Source: G965215225 sp965215225 (GTDB taxonomy: Bacteria; Pseudomonadota; Gammaproteobacteria; CBDBNL01; JAAOII01). From it: a stretch of 64,000 nucleotides of DNA. The stretch covers positions 1,054,001-1,118,000 of the forward strand of contig OZ244039.1 of NCBI GenBank assembly GCA_965215225.1, given 5' to 3'. This document shows, piece after piece, positions 25,454 through 34,964 of this stretch (positions are counted from its first letter, which is position 1; every line of letters starts with the position of its first letter). The position numbers and the translations under genes are program-made. The notes beneath the pieces were generated by a model. That model was not told the DNA's origin. It did not search any database and was given only the letters and a program-made list of their open reading frames with translations.

Positions 25454-27945
25454 ATGAAACTATTGTGGTGGGATTGAATAGAATTTGTTTGATTAGAGAT
25501 TAGAAGGTTTAGATGTCCGCCCCTTTCCCCAGATGATGATTAGCCGAGTGATTGGAAGCTGACTGGCAGCTGATTGGAAGCGGATGTAGGAACTGATTAG
25601 TATAATTTGTTTGATTAGAGATTAGAAGGTTTAGATGTCTGCCCCTTTCCCCAGATGATGATTAGCCGAGTGATTGGAAGCTGACAGGCAGCTGATTGGA
25701 AGCGGATTAGGAACTGACTGGCAGCTGATTGGGGAATTGATTAGGAACTGATTGGGAGCTGATTAGTAGAATTTGTTTGATTAGAGATTAGAAGGTTTAG
25801 ATGTCTGCCCCTTTCCCCAGATGATGATTAACCGAGTGATTGGAGGCTGACTGGCAGCTGACTGGCAGCTGATTGGAAGCGGATGTAGGAACTGATTAGT
25901 AGAATTTGTTTGATTAGAGATTAGAAGGTTTAGATGTCCGCCCCTTTCCCCAGATGATGATTAGGCGAGTGATTGGAGGCTGACTGGCAGCTGATTGGAA
26001 GCGGATTGGGAGCTGATTAGTAGAATTTGTTTGATTAGAGATTAGAAGGTTTAGATGTCTGCCCCTTTCCCCAGATGATGATTAGCCGAGTGATTGGAAG
26101 CTGACAGGCAGCTGATTGGAAGCGGATTGGGAGCTGATTAGTAGAATTTGTTTGATTAGAGCTTAGAAGGCTTAGATGTCCGCCCCTTTCCCCAGATGAT
26201 GATTAGCCGAGTGATTGGAAGCTGACTGGCAGCTGATTGGAAGCGGATTAGGAACTGACTGGCAGCTGATTGGGGAATTGATTGGGAGCTGATAGGGGAA
26301 TTGATTAGGAGCTGATGAGGGAATTGATTGGGAACTGATAGGGGAATTGGTTGGGAGCTAATTGGGAATTGATTAGGAGCTGATGAGGGAATTGATTGGG
26401 AACTGATTGGGAGCTGATTAGTAGAATTTGTTTGATTAGAGATTAGAAGGCTTAGATGTCTGCCCCTTTCCCCAGATGATGATTAGCCGAGTGATTGGAG
26501 GCTGACTGGCAGCTGATTGGAAGCGGATTAGGAACTGATTGGGAGCTGATTGGGGAATTGATTGGGAGCTGATAGGGGAATTGATTAGGAGCTGATGAGG
26601 GAATTGATTGGGAACTGATAGGGGAATTGGTTGGGAGCTAATTGGGAATTGATTAGGAGCTGATGAGGGAATTGATTGGGAACTGATTGGGAGCTGATTA
26701 GTAGAATTTGTTTGATTAGAGATTAGAAGGTTTAGATGTCCGCCCCTTTCCCCAGATGATGATTAGGCGAGTGATTGGAGGCTGACTGGCAGCTGATTGG
26801 AAGCGGATTAGGAACTGATTAGGAGCTGATAGGGGAATTGATTGGAAATCTGAATTCGCTGGCTATTCCTTCTCTTCTTTGGGGAATTGATTAGGAACTG
26901 ATTGGGAGCTGATTAGTAGAATTTGTTTGATTAGAGCTTAGAAGGCTTAGATGTCCGCCCCTTTCCCCAGATGATGATTAGCCGAGTGATTGGAGGCTGA
27001 CTGGCAGCTGATTGGAAGCGGATTAGGAACTGATTAGGAGCTGATTGGGGAATTGATTAGGAGCTGATGAGGGAATTGATTGGAATCTGATGGGGGAATT
27101 GATTGGGAACTGATGGGGGGAATTGATTAGGAACTGATTGGGAGCTGATTAGTAGAATTTGTTTGATTAGAGATTAGAAGGCTTAGATGTCTGCCCCTTT
27201 CCCCAGATGATGATTAGACGAGTGATTGGAAGCTGACTGGCAGCTGATTGGGGAATTGATTAGGAACTGATTGGGAGCTGATTAGTAGAATTTGTTTGAT
27301 TAGAGCTTAGAAGGCTTAGATGTCTGCCCCTTTCCCCAGATGATGATTAGACGAGTGATTGGAAGCTGACTGGCAGCTGATTGGAAGCGGATGTAGGAAC
27401 TGATTAGTAGAACTTGTTTGATTAGAGATTAGAAGGCTTAGATGTCCGCCCCTTTCCCCAGATGATGATTAGGCGAGTGATTGGAAGCTGACTGGCAGCT
27501 GATTGGGGAATTGATTAGGAACTGATTGGGAGCTGATTAGTAGAATTTGTTCGATTAGAGATTAGAAGGTTTAGATGTCTGCCCCTTTCCCCAGATGATG
27601 ATTAGCCGAGTGATTGGAAGCTGACAGGCAGCTGATTGGAAGCGGATTAGGAACTGACTGGCAGCTGATTGGGGAATTGATTAGGAACTGATTGGGAGCT
27701 GATTAGTAGAATTTGTTTGATTAGAGATTAGAAGGTTTAGATGTCCGCCCCTTTCCCCAGATGATGATTAGCCGAGTGATTGGAAGCTGACAGGCAGCTG
27801 ATTGGAAGCGGATTAGGAACTGACTGGCAGCTGATTGGGGAATTGATTAGGAACTGATTGGGAGCTGATTAGTAGAATTTGTTTGATTAGAGATTAGAAG
27901 GTTTAGATGTCCGCCCCTTTTCCCAGATGATGATTAGCCGAGTGA
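25454..27945. repeat. Fifteen-copy mosaic repeat array
   Basis: About 2.5 kb with no gene. A conserved core of roughly 85 bases (AGAATTTGTTTGATTAGAG, then GATGTCYGCCCCTTTCCCC, AGATGATGATTAG, CGAGTGATTGGA) recurs fifteen times; GCCCCTTTCCCC or its one variant is at about 25519, 25641, 25807, 25940, 26061, 26182, 26462, 26742, 26957, 27193, 27325, 27448, 27581, 27747 and 27914. Between cores lie variable numbers of GATTGGGAGCT/GGGGAATT units of 10-13 bases, giving spacings of about 121-280. AGCTG-ACTGG-CAGCT can form a small hairpin in many copies. It is not CRISPR: cores are long and spacers are themselves repeats. Confidence 0.93.
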
Positions 27946-28242
27946 TTGGCTACTTCTTTTCTTCTTTGAGGATTTGAGCCAGAGGAGATTGGCTATCTCT
28001 TCCGCTCTTCTGCTAGGCTGAGCTCGGGGAAATCGGCTACTTCTTTTCTTCCTTGGGGAAGCTGAGCTCTGGGAGCTTGGCTGTTCCTTTTATTCTTTGG
28101 GGGATCTGAGCCAGAGGAGCTTGGCTATCTCTTCTTCTATCCTTTTAGGCTGAGCTCGGTGGCTATTCCTTTTATTCTTTTGGGAATTTGAGCTAGAAGA
28201 TATTGGCTATCTCTTCTGCTAGGCTGAGCTCGGGGAAATCGG
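27946..28242. repeat. Copies of the type ISP gene's 3' end
   Basis: Downstream of the type ISP stop, a 32-base stretch from the end of that gene (28241-28272) recurs at 28035-28066 with two differences, together with the preceding GGCTGAGCTCGGGGAAATC. Further degenerate copies of GGCTATCTCTTC and GAGCCAGAGGAG units fill the rest. No gene is seen; the copies still read as protein-like KLPELSFPKEEKK on the minus strand. Confidence 0.85.
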
Positions 28243-31200
28243 CTACTCCTTCTCTTCCTTGGGGAAGCTGAGGTCGGGGAGGTTGGCTACTTCTTTTAGG
28301 GTGGTGAGGCTTAGTTGGACTAGCTTGCCGATTAGGTCGATGATGTAGCGAGGATTATCAGACCATTCATTTGGGTCCTGCTTGATGCCACTATCCTTAT
28401 CAATCTTTACCTGATAGCATTCCATCAGCCATTCTAGTGCCGACTTACCATTTACTATGTAGTCATAGGCTGCCAGTGGAATCCCCTCAATGAAGATATG
28501 GTTGTTGTATTTAATACAGCTCCTATCTGGGTCACGCGCCGTGCCAGCAAAGCGCATCTTGGTGACGCGATAGTGGTCTCTTTCATCTCTTCTATCTCTT
28601 TTGTCTCTCCTGCCTCTCTCGCCTCCTTTGTCAGTTTCGTGAATCTGTAAATCATAGGGAGTCAATTCTTCATAGCCAATATGGAGCTGTCCTAACCGCC
28701 TGCCCGCCTCACTGAAAGCCCAGAAGTCTTCACGGCTGTTAGCAAAGGGGATGTGAGGCAGCAGCTTACGAAGGTCGGCTCTGAACTTGATTCTATAGCT
28801 GGGATGCTGGAGCAGCCCATAGACATAGTAGAAGATGGCATCCCCATCAATTCGCTCGTCATTGTAGTGAGCGCGAAAAGTTTCAAGAGCATAAGAGGAA
28901 ATATTGTCCTGTCTGCCATTGTCATCGCTGCTGGCAAGATCCTCTTGTTCTTTGCTATAGACATAGCGGGGGAAACACTGGCCAGTATCATGGAAATGGA
29001 AATCAGGCAGCCTAGCTACCATCAGAGCAGAAAAATCAACCAAGCTGCCTATGCCAGTCACACAGATGGCTTGATTGACTGAATCCGGCTGAGGAAAGAA
29101 GCTGGGTTGGCGACAAACCGCACTATTAAACTGCTTGTCAAAATAAAGATATTTCGACACAAAGGGACGATAGAGAGTGGGACGAATATGGTTAAGATCT
29201 ACCCTACCCTTCTTACCTCTGGCTAGATGACCTTGGAGGGTGCTATCCCATTTGATCTTGGCTTTGTCCATACTAATGACCCGATTAGGAGATAGGCTGC
29301 TGTCCTCTCTTTTCTTCCGCTGATACCTTTGAAGCTGTTGGTTGTAAAAATCAATCATCCCTGCCATATTCTCTTTTAAGGAGGAAAGAGAGAAGTTATA
29401 GACCCAACTGTCTCTACATGTCCCAACGCCGCGACTATATTGGTTAAACATAGCTGGCACAGAGCCTGGCCTGGTCTTATTTGCCTTGACCCCCAGAGGA
29501 ATAAACTCAGCAAAGCGGGGATCTCGTTGGTTTATCCAGTCGTGATAGGAATTTGGCTTGACGCTCAGCCATGACATTCTTGTCGTTGAAGCCAGCCGTC
29601 TCAATTTACCCAGCTTCTCTTGGCGGCTGAGATAGTCACCTATATCACGATAGTAGAGCTTGTGGCTCGCTTTGGTGGGATTACGAACCAGAAAAGTTAT
29701 GGCTATGGTAGCGCGAGAGCCTGCACCAAAAATCTGTCCACCTTCTCGCCTTGCTTTTTCACCAGAGGTTCGCGTATTCCCCCTCAGATTGAAGCAATAG
29801 ACACTGGTGAAATCTTTTAGTAGATGGGAGCGGAGACCATCGGCCGCATTGCCATCTATATAGCCGCCATTGGTGACAAAGCCAATGATCCCCTCATCAC
29901 CCAATCTATCGGTTGCCCAGCGAATGGCGCGAATATAGGAATCATAGAGACTATTCTTAAGAGTTGCGGACGAATCAGCGGCATAGGTAGTGCGAATCCT
30001 CTCGTCCAATTTAGGAAAGGACAGGTTGGGTCTGTTGTCATGGGGACTTTCTTGCCCAGCCGAATAGGGAGGATTGCCTAGGATCACCTGAATGGCTTTT
30101 TCCTTTTGATTGAGGGCACGGCGCGAGTTAATCGGCAGGACTTGAGATAACACATCCTCATCCTCATATAGTTGGAAAGTATCGGTCAGAACCATACCTT
30201 TAAAGGAGCTATAGTCACTCTCTTGCTGCTGGCGTCTATAATGAAATGCTTGCTCTATATTAATGGCAGCTATATAGTATGCCAGCAGGACTATCTCATT
30301 GGCATGAAGCTCCTTAGTGTATTTATGCCTTAGATCCTTGTCCTTAATAAGATCAGATTGGAGCAATCGGCTGATGAAGGTGCCAGTGCCGGTAAATGGA
30401 TCCAACACATTGACATCCTCACTGCTGAGACTGCGACCGAACTCCTCTTGGAGTAGATTATCGACACTATGGAGGATGAAATCGACCACCTCAGGCGGAG
30501 TATAGACTATGCCAAGCTGCTCTGCCATCTTGGGAAAGGCAGTGCGGAAAAATTCTTCATAGAGTTCGTTGATGACCTTCTGCTTGCCGGCGATATTATC
30601 AATCCCCTTGGCTCTCTCTGCCACGCTCTCATAGAAGCCCTCCAGCCTCTTGGTCTCGACCTGAACCTTCTTATCCTTTAATAGATCCAACATATTCTGC
30701 ATGGCAATAGAAACTGGATTGCGCTCGGCAAAGTCATAGCCCTCAAACAGAGCATTGAAGACCGGCTGAGTCACCATATGTTGACTCAGCATATCTATGG
30801 CATCTGCTTGACTAACGGCTGGATTGAGGTTGCGTCTTAACCCAGTAAGAAAAGTTTCAAAGGTCTTGTCCCCTTTCTTTTCCATCTTCTTCACCTGCGC
30901 CTCAATCCGATGGTTGCTGTGCTGGGCTATCTCGCCTACATCCTTCGCCCACTTCTCCCAGTAGCGCCTGTCACCGCATTTGAGCACCACCCTCGCCAAG
31001 ATTGCCGAACGCCAGGCTTCTATATCTAGCGATAGCTGGACGCCTTCAACCTTTTCTTTAACTCCATCAGCAGGCAGCTCCTTCCCAATCACATCCACAA
31101 CTATACGCTCGCTGTCCTGTTCATTCAGCTCTATCCTATTGACCTCCGCATTAAACCTATTGTCATGAGAGCGCAATGCTTGAAGCACATCCCACACCAC

Positions 31201-33039
31201 CCGATAGTTCTTGTTGCTATCCAGTGCCTTTTCCGCATCCTCATCCAGCGAAACCGGCACCGGCAGAATGATATAACCATACTTCTTGCCAGGCGACTTT
31301 CTCATCACCCGACCAACCGATTGAACTATATCCACCAGCGAGTTGCGCGGCGACAGAAATATCACCGCATCCAAAGCCGGCACATCTACCCCCTCAGACA
31401 AACAGCGAACATTACTCAATATATGACAGCCATAGCCAGTCGGACCCTCCCTCAACCACCTGAGCGCCTCATTGCGTTCAAGCACATTCTGCGTGCCATC
31501 TACATGCTTCATCACGCATTCAAGCACCTTCTCCTCCTCCTCTGGCGACTCTTGGGAACGAGCCTTTTGATGATAGGCATCTATTATCCCAGTGAACTGC
31601 TCGGTAATCTGAACCGATGACTTAATCTTGGAGCAAAAGGCAACCGCTCGCTTCATCGGCTCCGTGTCCCGCTCCATTCCAGCCGCCGCTATATTCGCAA
31701 TCCGCTTAGCCAAACCATTCCAACAGCCAATCAACTTGGCCGTGTCATTCAACTCTAAACTGGTCTCCAAATTCGCATAGTCCTTAGAGGAGACCCCCAG
31801 AATCAGCACCTTATAGTCGGCTAGCAGATCCTGACTAACCGCAGTGGAAAAATCAAGCCAGTGGAGCTCCTTGCCATAGCTGGCTTCATCATCCATTGAG
31901 AAGACCTCCACATCCCGCTCCTTTGCCTTTTGCTTGTCCGACTCCCTATAGATGCGCGGCGTCGCCGTCATATACAGCCGCTTATTCGCCCTAATATAGT
32001 CATTCTTATGAACCAGCACAAAAGGAGAGGTCTTCTTGGCTTCGGTCTCTATGCCAGTCGTCCGATGGGCTTCATCGCAGATAATCAAATCAAAGTCCTC
32101 ATCAAATTGCTGCTGAGCCTTGGCAACCACCTCAATCGACTGATAGGTAGCAAAAACAACCGTCATCCCCTTCCTGTCTCGCCCAGCCAATCCATCCGCT
32201 AGCCTCTCGCTGTTGGTGGTGGGTGCCATACCCAGCTCGCTAATTGGAGTATCCTCCTCGTCCTTGCCCGCCTTGGCGTCCGAACAGACCGCAAAAATCT
32301 GAGTTAGGTTATTCGCTTGTGCCGTCCATTCCCTTAGCACCTGAGATAGTAATGCCAAAGAGGGAACCAGCAGAAGTATCAGACCTTCTCGCTTCGGCTT
32401 CTTCTTCACCAGCCGCTCGGCAATCTTCAATGAGACCAGCGTCTTGCCAGTGCCACACGCCATTATCAACTTGCCTCTGTCGGCAGTTTTAAGTCCCTTA
32501 AGGACATCGGCTACTGCCTCTTTTTGATGAGCCCATAGCTTCTTCTTGTCGCGCTTCGGAGGGGCAAGATAGGCCTGTTTGCCTTCCGCCATCATGGCGA
32601 GAATCCCCTTTGGCGCTATCTCATAAAAATCCACCAGCGAACAAGGAAGACGAAATTTATCCATGACCTCTCGCGCCCTATCGGTTATCTTGCTGGTGGT
32701 GCTGATGACAAAACACTCGCTGAACTCTGCATCATCAAAAGACATGCCACAGGCGGCAAGAAAAGCAGCTATGCCCGCCTTATCAAGAGTGGTTTGGGGG
32801 TTATAGTATTTACATTGAATGGGACACAGAGTGCCATCCTTCTTTTGCGCAATTAAATCTATGCCAATGTCTTGCTTGGACACTCCTTCTTTGTTCTTAG
32901 CCCATTCACCCCATAGCCACACATCACTAAACTGTTGATGGTAAAGAGGATAGGCGCGCAGATAATTTCTCACCCAGCGTTCAAAAAGCAACCCCCTAGC
33001 CGCTTCGCTCATACCGGCTATGTTTGTTTGGCTTGTCAT
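28243..33039 (-). CDS. Type ISP restriction-modification enzyme (single-polypeptide nuclease-helicase-methyltransferase)
   Basis: One 1598-residue chain holds all functions of a LlaGI-like type ISP enzyme. Residues 15-150 are an Mrr-like nuclease with D61 and Q75-x-K77 (GIDL and IQCKYY). A superfamily 2 motor follows: Walker A ACGTGKT (194-200), DEAH (322-325), FATYQS and a helicase C domain with QSVGRVMRK. A gamma-type N6-adenine methyltransferase comes next, with DPFTGTGTF near residue 880 and NPPYS near 986, and a C-terminal target-recognition region. Such enzymes methylate one strand of their site and cut between head-to-head sites after translocating. All motifs are intact, so it may be active. 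A duplicated promoter-like segment lies upstream and copies of its own 3' end downstream. Confidence 0.93.
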   Translation of the reverse strand: MTSQTNIAGMSEAARGLLFERWVRNYLRAYPLYHQQFSDVWLWGEWAKNKEGVSKQDIGIDLIAQKKDGTLCPIQCKYYNPQTTLDKAGIAAFLAACGMSFDDAEFSECFVISTTSKITDRAREVMDKFRLPCSLVDFYEIAPKGILAMMAEGKQAYLAPPKRDKKKLWAHQKEAVADVLKGLKTADRGKLIMACGTGKTLVSLKIAERLVKKKPKREGLILLLVPSLALLSQVLREWTAQANNLTQIFAVCSDAKAGKDEEDTPISELGMAPTTNSERLADGLAGRDRKGMTVVFATYQSIEVVAKAQQQFDEDFDLIICDEAHRTTGIETEAKKTSPFVLVHKNDYIRANKRLYMTATPRIYRESDKQKAKERDVEVFSMDDEASYGKELHWLDFSTAVSQDLLADYKVLILGVSSKDYANLETSLELNDTAKLIGCWNGLAKRIANIAAAGMERDTEPMKRAVAFCSKIKSSVQITEQFTGIIDAYHQKARSQESPEEEEKVLECVMKHVDGTQNVLERNEALRWLREGPTGYGCHILSNVRCLSEGVDVPALDAVIFLSPRNSLVDIVQSVGRVMRKSPGKKYGYIILPVPVSLDEDAEKALDSNKNYRVVWDVLQALRSHDNRFNAEVNRIELNEQDSERIVVDVIGKELPADGVKEKVEGVQLSLDIEAWRSAILARVVLKCGDRRYWEKWAKDVGEIAQHSNHRIEAQVKKMEKKGDKTFETFLTGLRRNLNPAVSQADAIDMLSQHMVTQPVFNALFEGYDFAERNPVSIAMQNMLDLLKDKKVQVETKRLEGFYESVAERAKGIDNIAGKQKVINELYEEFFRTAFPKMAEQLGIVYTPPEVVDFILHSVDNLLQEEFGRSLSSEDVNVLDPFTGTGTFISRLLQSDLIKDKDLRHKYTKELHANEIVLLAYYIAAINIEQAFHYRRQQQESDYSSFKGMVLTDTFQLYEDEDVLSQVLPINSRRALNQKEKAIQVILGNPPYSAGQESPHDNRPNLSFPKLDERIRTTYAADSSATLKNSLYDSYIRAIRWATDRLGDEGIIGFVTNGGYIDGNAADGLRSHLLKDFTSVYCFNLRGNTRTSGEKARREGGQIFGAGSRATIAITFLVRNPTKASHKLYYRDIGDYLSRQEKLGKLRRLASTTRMSWLSVKPNSYHDWINQRDPRFAEFIPLGVKANKTRPGSVPAMFNQYSRGVGTCRDSWVYNFSLSSLKENMAGMIDFYNQQLQRYQRKKREDSSLSPNRVISMDKAKIKWDSTLQGHLARGKKGRVDLNHIRPTLYRPFVSKYLYFDKQFNSAVCRQPSFFPQPDSVNQAICVTGIGSLVDFSALMVARLPDFHFHDTGQCFPRYVYSKEQEDLASSDDNGRQDNISSYALETFRAHYNDERIDGDAIFYYVYGLLQHPSYRIKFRADLRKLLPHIPFANSREDFWAFSEAGRRLGQLHIGYEELTPYDLQIHETDKGGERGRRDKRDRRDERDHYRVTKMRFAGTARDPDRSCIKYNNHIFIEGIPLAAYDYIVNGKSALEWLMECYQVKIDKDSGIKQDPNEWSDNPRYIIDLIGKLVQLSLTTLKEVANLPDLSFPKEEKE

Positions 33040-33072
33040 AATGCCCCAATCTCAATCATAAGTATATCTTCT

Positions 33073-33169
33073 ATTTGAATAGCATTTGAAGTAGCGTCTA
33101 TTATAGCATTTATTCAAGCGCCTCATCTATTCCGCCATTTGAATAGCACTTGAACTAGCGTCTATTATA
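33073..33169 (-). promoter_or_regulatory. Duplicated promoter-like segment upstream of the type ISP gene
   Basis: The 33 bases at 33073-33105 and 33137-33169 differ at two positions and are 64 apart. Read on the minus strand each begins with TATAATAGACGC, a consensus -10 box (complement at 33100-33105 and 33164-33169). No clear -35 box is seen at the right distance. The gene may therefore have two tandem start sites; this is inference. Confidence 0.45.
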
Positions 33170-33268
33170 CCTTTAGAAAGGTTTGCATAATTCGTTTATC
33201 CTAACTAATTAAGGCGCTTTGGGGGGAGAGATTGAAATTGGGTGTTGATTAGGGGTACCTAATGGGTA

Positions 33269-33376
33269 TTTTTGTTGTTTTTGTCCCCGTTTTCTAGTTG
33301 GGAGGCACTTGTTTTTGTTGTTTTTGTCTCCGTTTTCTAGTCGGGGGGCGCTTGTTTTTGTTGTTTTTCTTTGATT
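33269..33376. repeat. 43-bp repeat beside the IS5 element
   Basis: TTTTTGTTGTTTTTGT starts at about 33269, 33312 and 33355; the first two copies continue into CCGTTTTCTAGT and GGGxGGCxCTTG, giving a 43-base unit repeated about two and a half times. It lies just past the 3' end of the transposase gene, inside the 354-base gap between it and the type ISP gene; it may be part of the left flank of the insertion sequence. Confidence 0.75.
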
Positions 33377-33379
33377 AAA

Positions 33380-34455
33380 TGGTGTGGGCGGATCTAGGCC
33401 GTGAGTTCGCTCTTAAGGGCGGCCCGTTTGAGATTGTAAGCAATAGCCGCGAGAAGCGCGAAAGCGTAGTTTCGTGCTTTGCCGAGATAGCGGGCTTTTG
33501 CTAGGTTGAAATAGAGTTTGAGGTGGGCGAAGGTGCGTTCGACGACATTGCGCGTTTTTCGTCGCCGCCTATTTTCGTGGCGTTGTTGTTTGGTGAGCGG
33601 CCTATTGCGATAAGCGCGATGAAGGACCCGGTTCTTGTTGCCGAGCATTGAGTCGGTTTTCTTGCTGGCGTAGGCGCTGTCGGCATAGACTTCCTGTTCA
33701 TCGCCCGTAAGCAGTTCCGCGAGCATTTGGGAGTCGTGGACATTGCCCGGCGTATAGGCAAGCTTCTGAACCATTCCATCGGCATCCGTCATGGCATGAA
33801 GTTTATAACTATAAGTCGTCGTCTTCTTCCCATCGCTGCCGGTCTTGACATTATAAGCCGCTTCGGGGTCTTGGGTGTTCTTGCCCTGGCGGTTCTTCTT
33901 CGGCCGCGAACGGGCCGCCTTAATGACGGTGGAGTCTACCGCTACCTTCTCACCTTTGAGAATGTAATTTTGTCGTTCTAATTGACGATTGACCTCTTCC
34001 AACACTTTCTCCAACAGGCCGGTCTTCTGCATCTGTTCGCGGAACCGCCAAATGGTCGAATGGTCAGGTATTCTCGCTTCTGAGTCGAAACCAGTGAAGC
34101 GGCGAAACAATGAATTTACCACCAGTTGGTCCTCCATCTCGGCATCACCGATTCCATGCCGTACCTGTAACAGTAAGACTTTGAACATTCTTAGCGGTGG
34201 ATAGGCTGGGCAGCCCCGCCGTTTATTGTGAATACCTTTCAGTTGTTTCTCAATAGCCCCCCAATCTATTAGGTTATCGATAGAGTCGAATTTCTTCATC
34301 GCCCTATGTTCTAACAACATCGGATCTGCTAGACCCAATGTGCGTTGTTCTGAATTCCTCCAGCTCATAATGATCCCTCCTTTATATAAGAGTTACTATA
34401 AAAACGCTTATTCTATTAAATTTCTCAGCTAAATATAGACTTCTGCTTTTTTTTG
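33380..34455 (-). mobile_element. IS5-family insertion sequence
   Basis: The element is defined by its transposase gene. The right boundary is estimated from a diverged relic at 41.4-41.54 kb that shares the transposase start and the next 70 or so upstream bases up to an AGCTAxAT...GACTT motif. Terminal inverted repeats and a target duplication were not found by eye, so both ends are approximate. Confidence 0.6.
33394..34368 (-). CDS. IS5-family transposase
   Basis: The 324-residue protein has the IS5-type N-terminal domain (PAYPPLRMFKVLLLQ, RIPDHSTIWRFRE) and a DDE nuclease core: first Asp in VAVDSTVIKAARS, second in EVYADSAYASKK, Glu in RNVVERTFAHLKLYF. Length and all three acidic residues are intact, so it may be an active copy. 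It lies between the type ISP gene and the second GLUG lipoprotein gene. Confidence 0.95.
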   Translation of the reverse strand: MSWRNSEQRTLGLADPMLLEHRAMKKFDSIDNLIDWGAIEKQLKGIHNKRRGCPAYPPLRMFKVLLLQVRHGIGDAEMEDQLVVNSLFRRFTGFDSEARIPDHSTIWRFREQMQKTGLLEKVLEEVNRQLERQNYILKGEKVAVDSTVIKAARSRPKKNRQGKNTQDPEAAYNVKTGSDGKKTTTYSYKLHAMTDADGMVQKLAYTPGNVHDSQMLAELLTGDEQEVYADSAYASKKTDSMLGNKNRVLHRAYRNRPLTKQQRHENRRRRKTRNVVERTFAHLKLYFNLAKARYLGKARNYAFALLAAIAYNLKRAALKSELTA

Positions 34456-34964
34456 CTTTTTTTCTGTAATTTTTAATTTTTTTTTGCAGATTTTTGATTT
34501 TTTTTGTAATTTTTTATTTTTTCCTGTATAATACTGCAATGTATACAATTATGCAAACCTTTCCTTTATATACTCTTATATACTCTCTATATCCTTCTCT
34601 ACTCTTATACTTTCTCCATACCTCTCTATATCCTCTCTCTATCCTTATACTTTCTCCATACCTCTCCCTATACCCTCTCTCTCAATTCCAACACCAAGCC
34701 CTCAAGTATATTCAGTCGGGAGGCATCTGTGCTTGTTGTTCTTCTCTGAATGCAAATTTTTCCTGTCTGTTGTTTAATTGCTTTGATATTGTCAATCAAT
34801 CGCTTATAATCCACCCTATGAAAAAAATCTTCAAAGGCTTGTCAATCTAAGCAGCTATAATAAGACACCATGCTAGATGATAAGTTTAATCTAGGTTTAA
34901 TTTTTCGGTCGTTTAATAGCTTTTTGCTATTGAATTTGTTATTAAGTCAGTATAATAAAACACT
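34456..34964. other. Low-complexity region upstream of lipoprotein gene B
   Basis: No supported gene. The first part is T-rich, then a pyrimidine-rich stretch with repeated CTCTATATCC/CTTATACTTTCTCC motifs (about 34560-34690). Near the end, TATAATAAGACACCATG (about 34857) and TATAATAAAACACTATG (about 34951) are two related -10/start-like segments, the second leading into lipoprotein B. A 118-codon ORF here is a by-product of the pyrimidine tract. Confidence 0.55.

Noticed and set aside
25454..27945. A CRISPR-like array
   Set aside because: The repeats are about 85 bases, the spacers are themselves internal repeats of variable length (about 40-200 bases), and no cas gene is nearby.
34494..34850. 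A 118-codon ORF on the plus strand
   Set aside because: It follows a pyrimidine-rich tandem repeat that happens to encode Leu, Tyr, Ser and Pro; no signal of a real protein.
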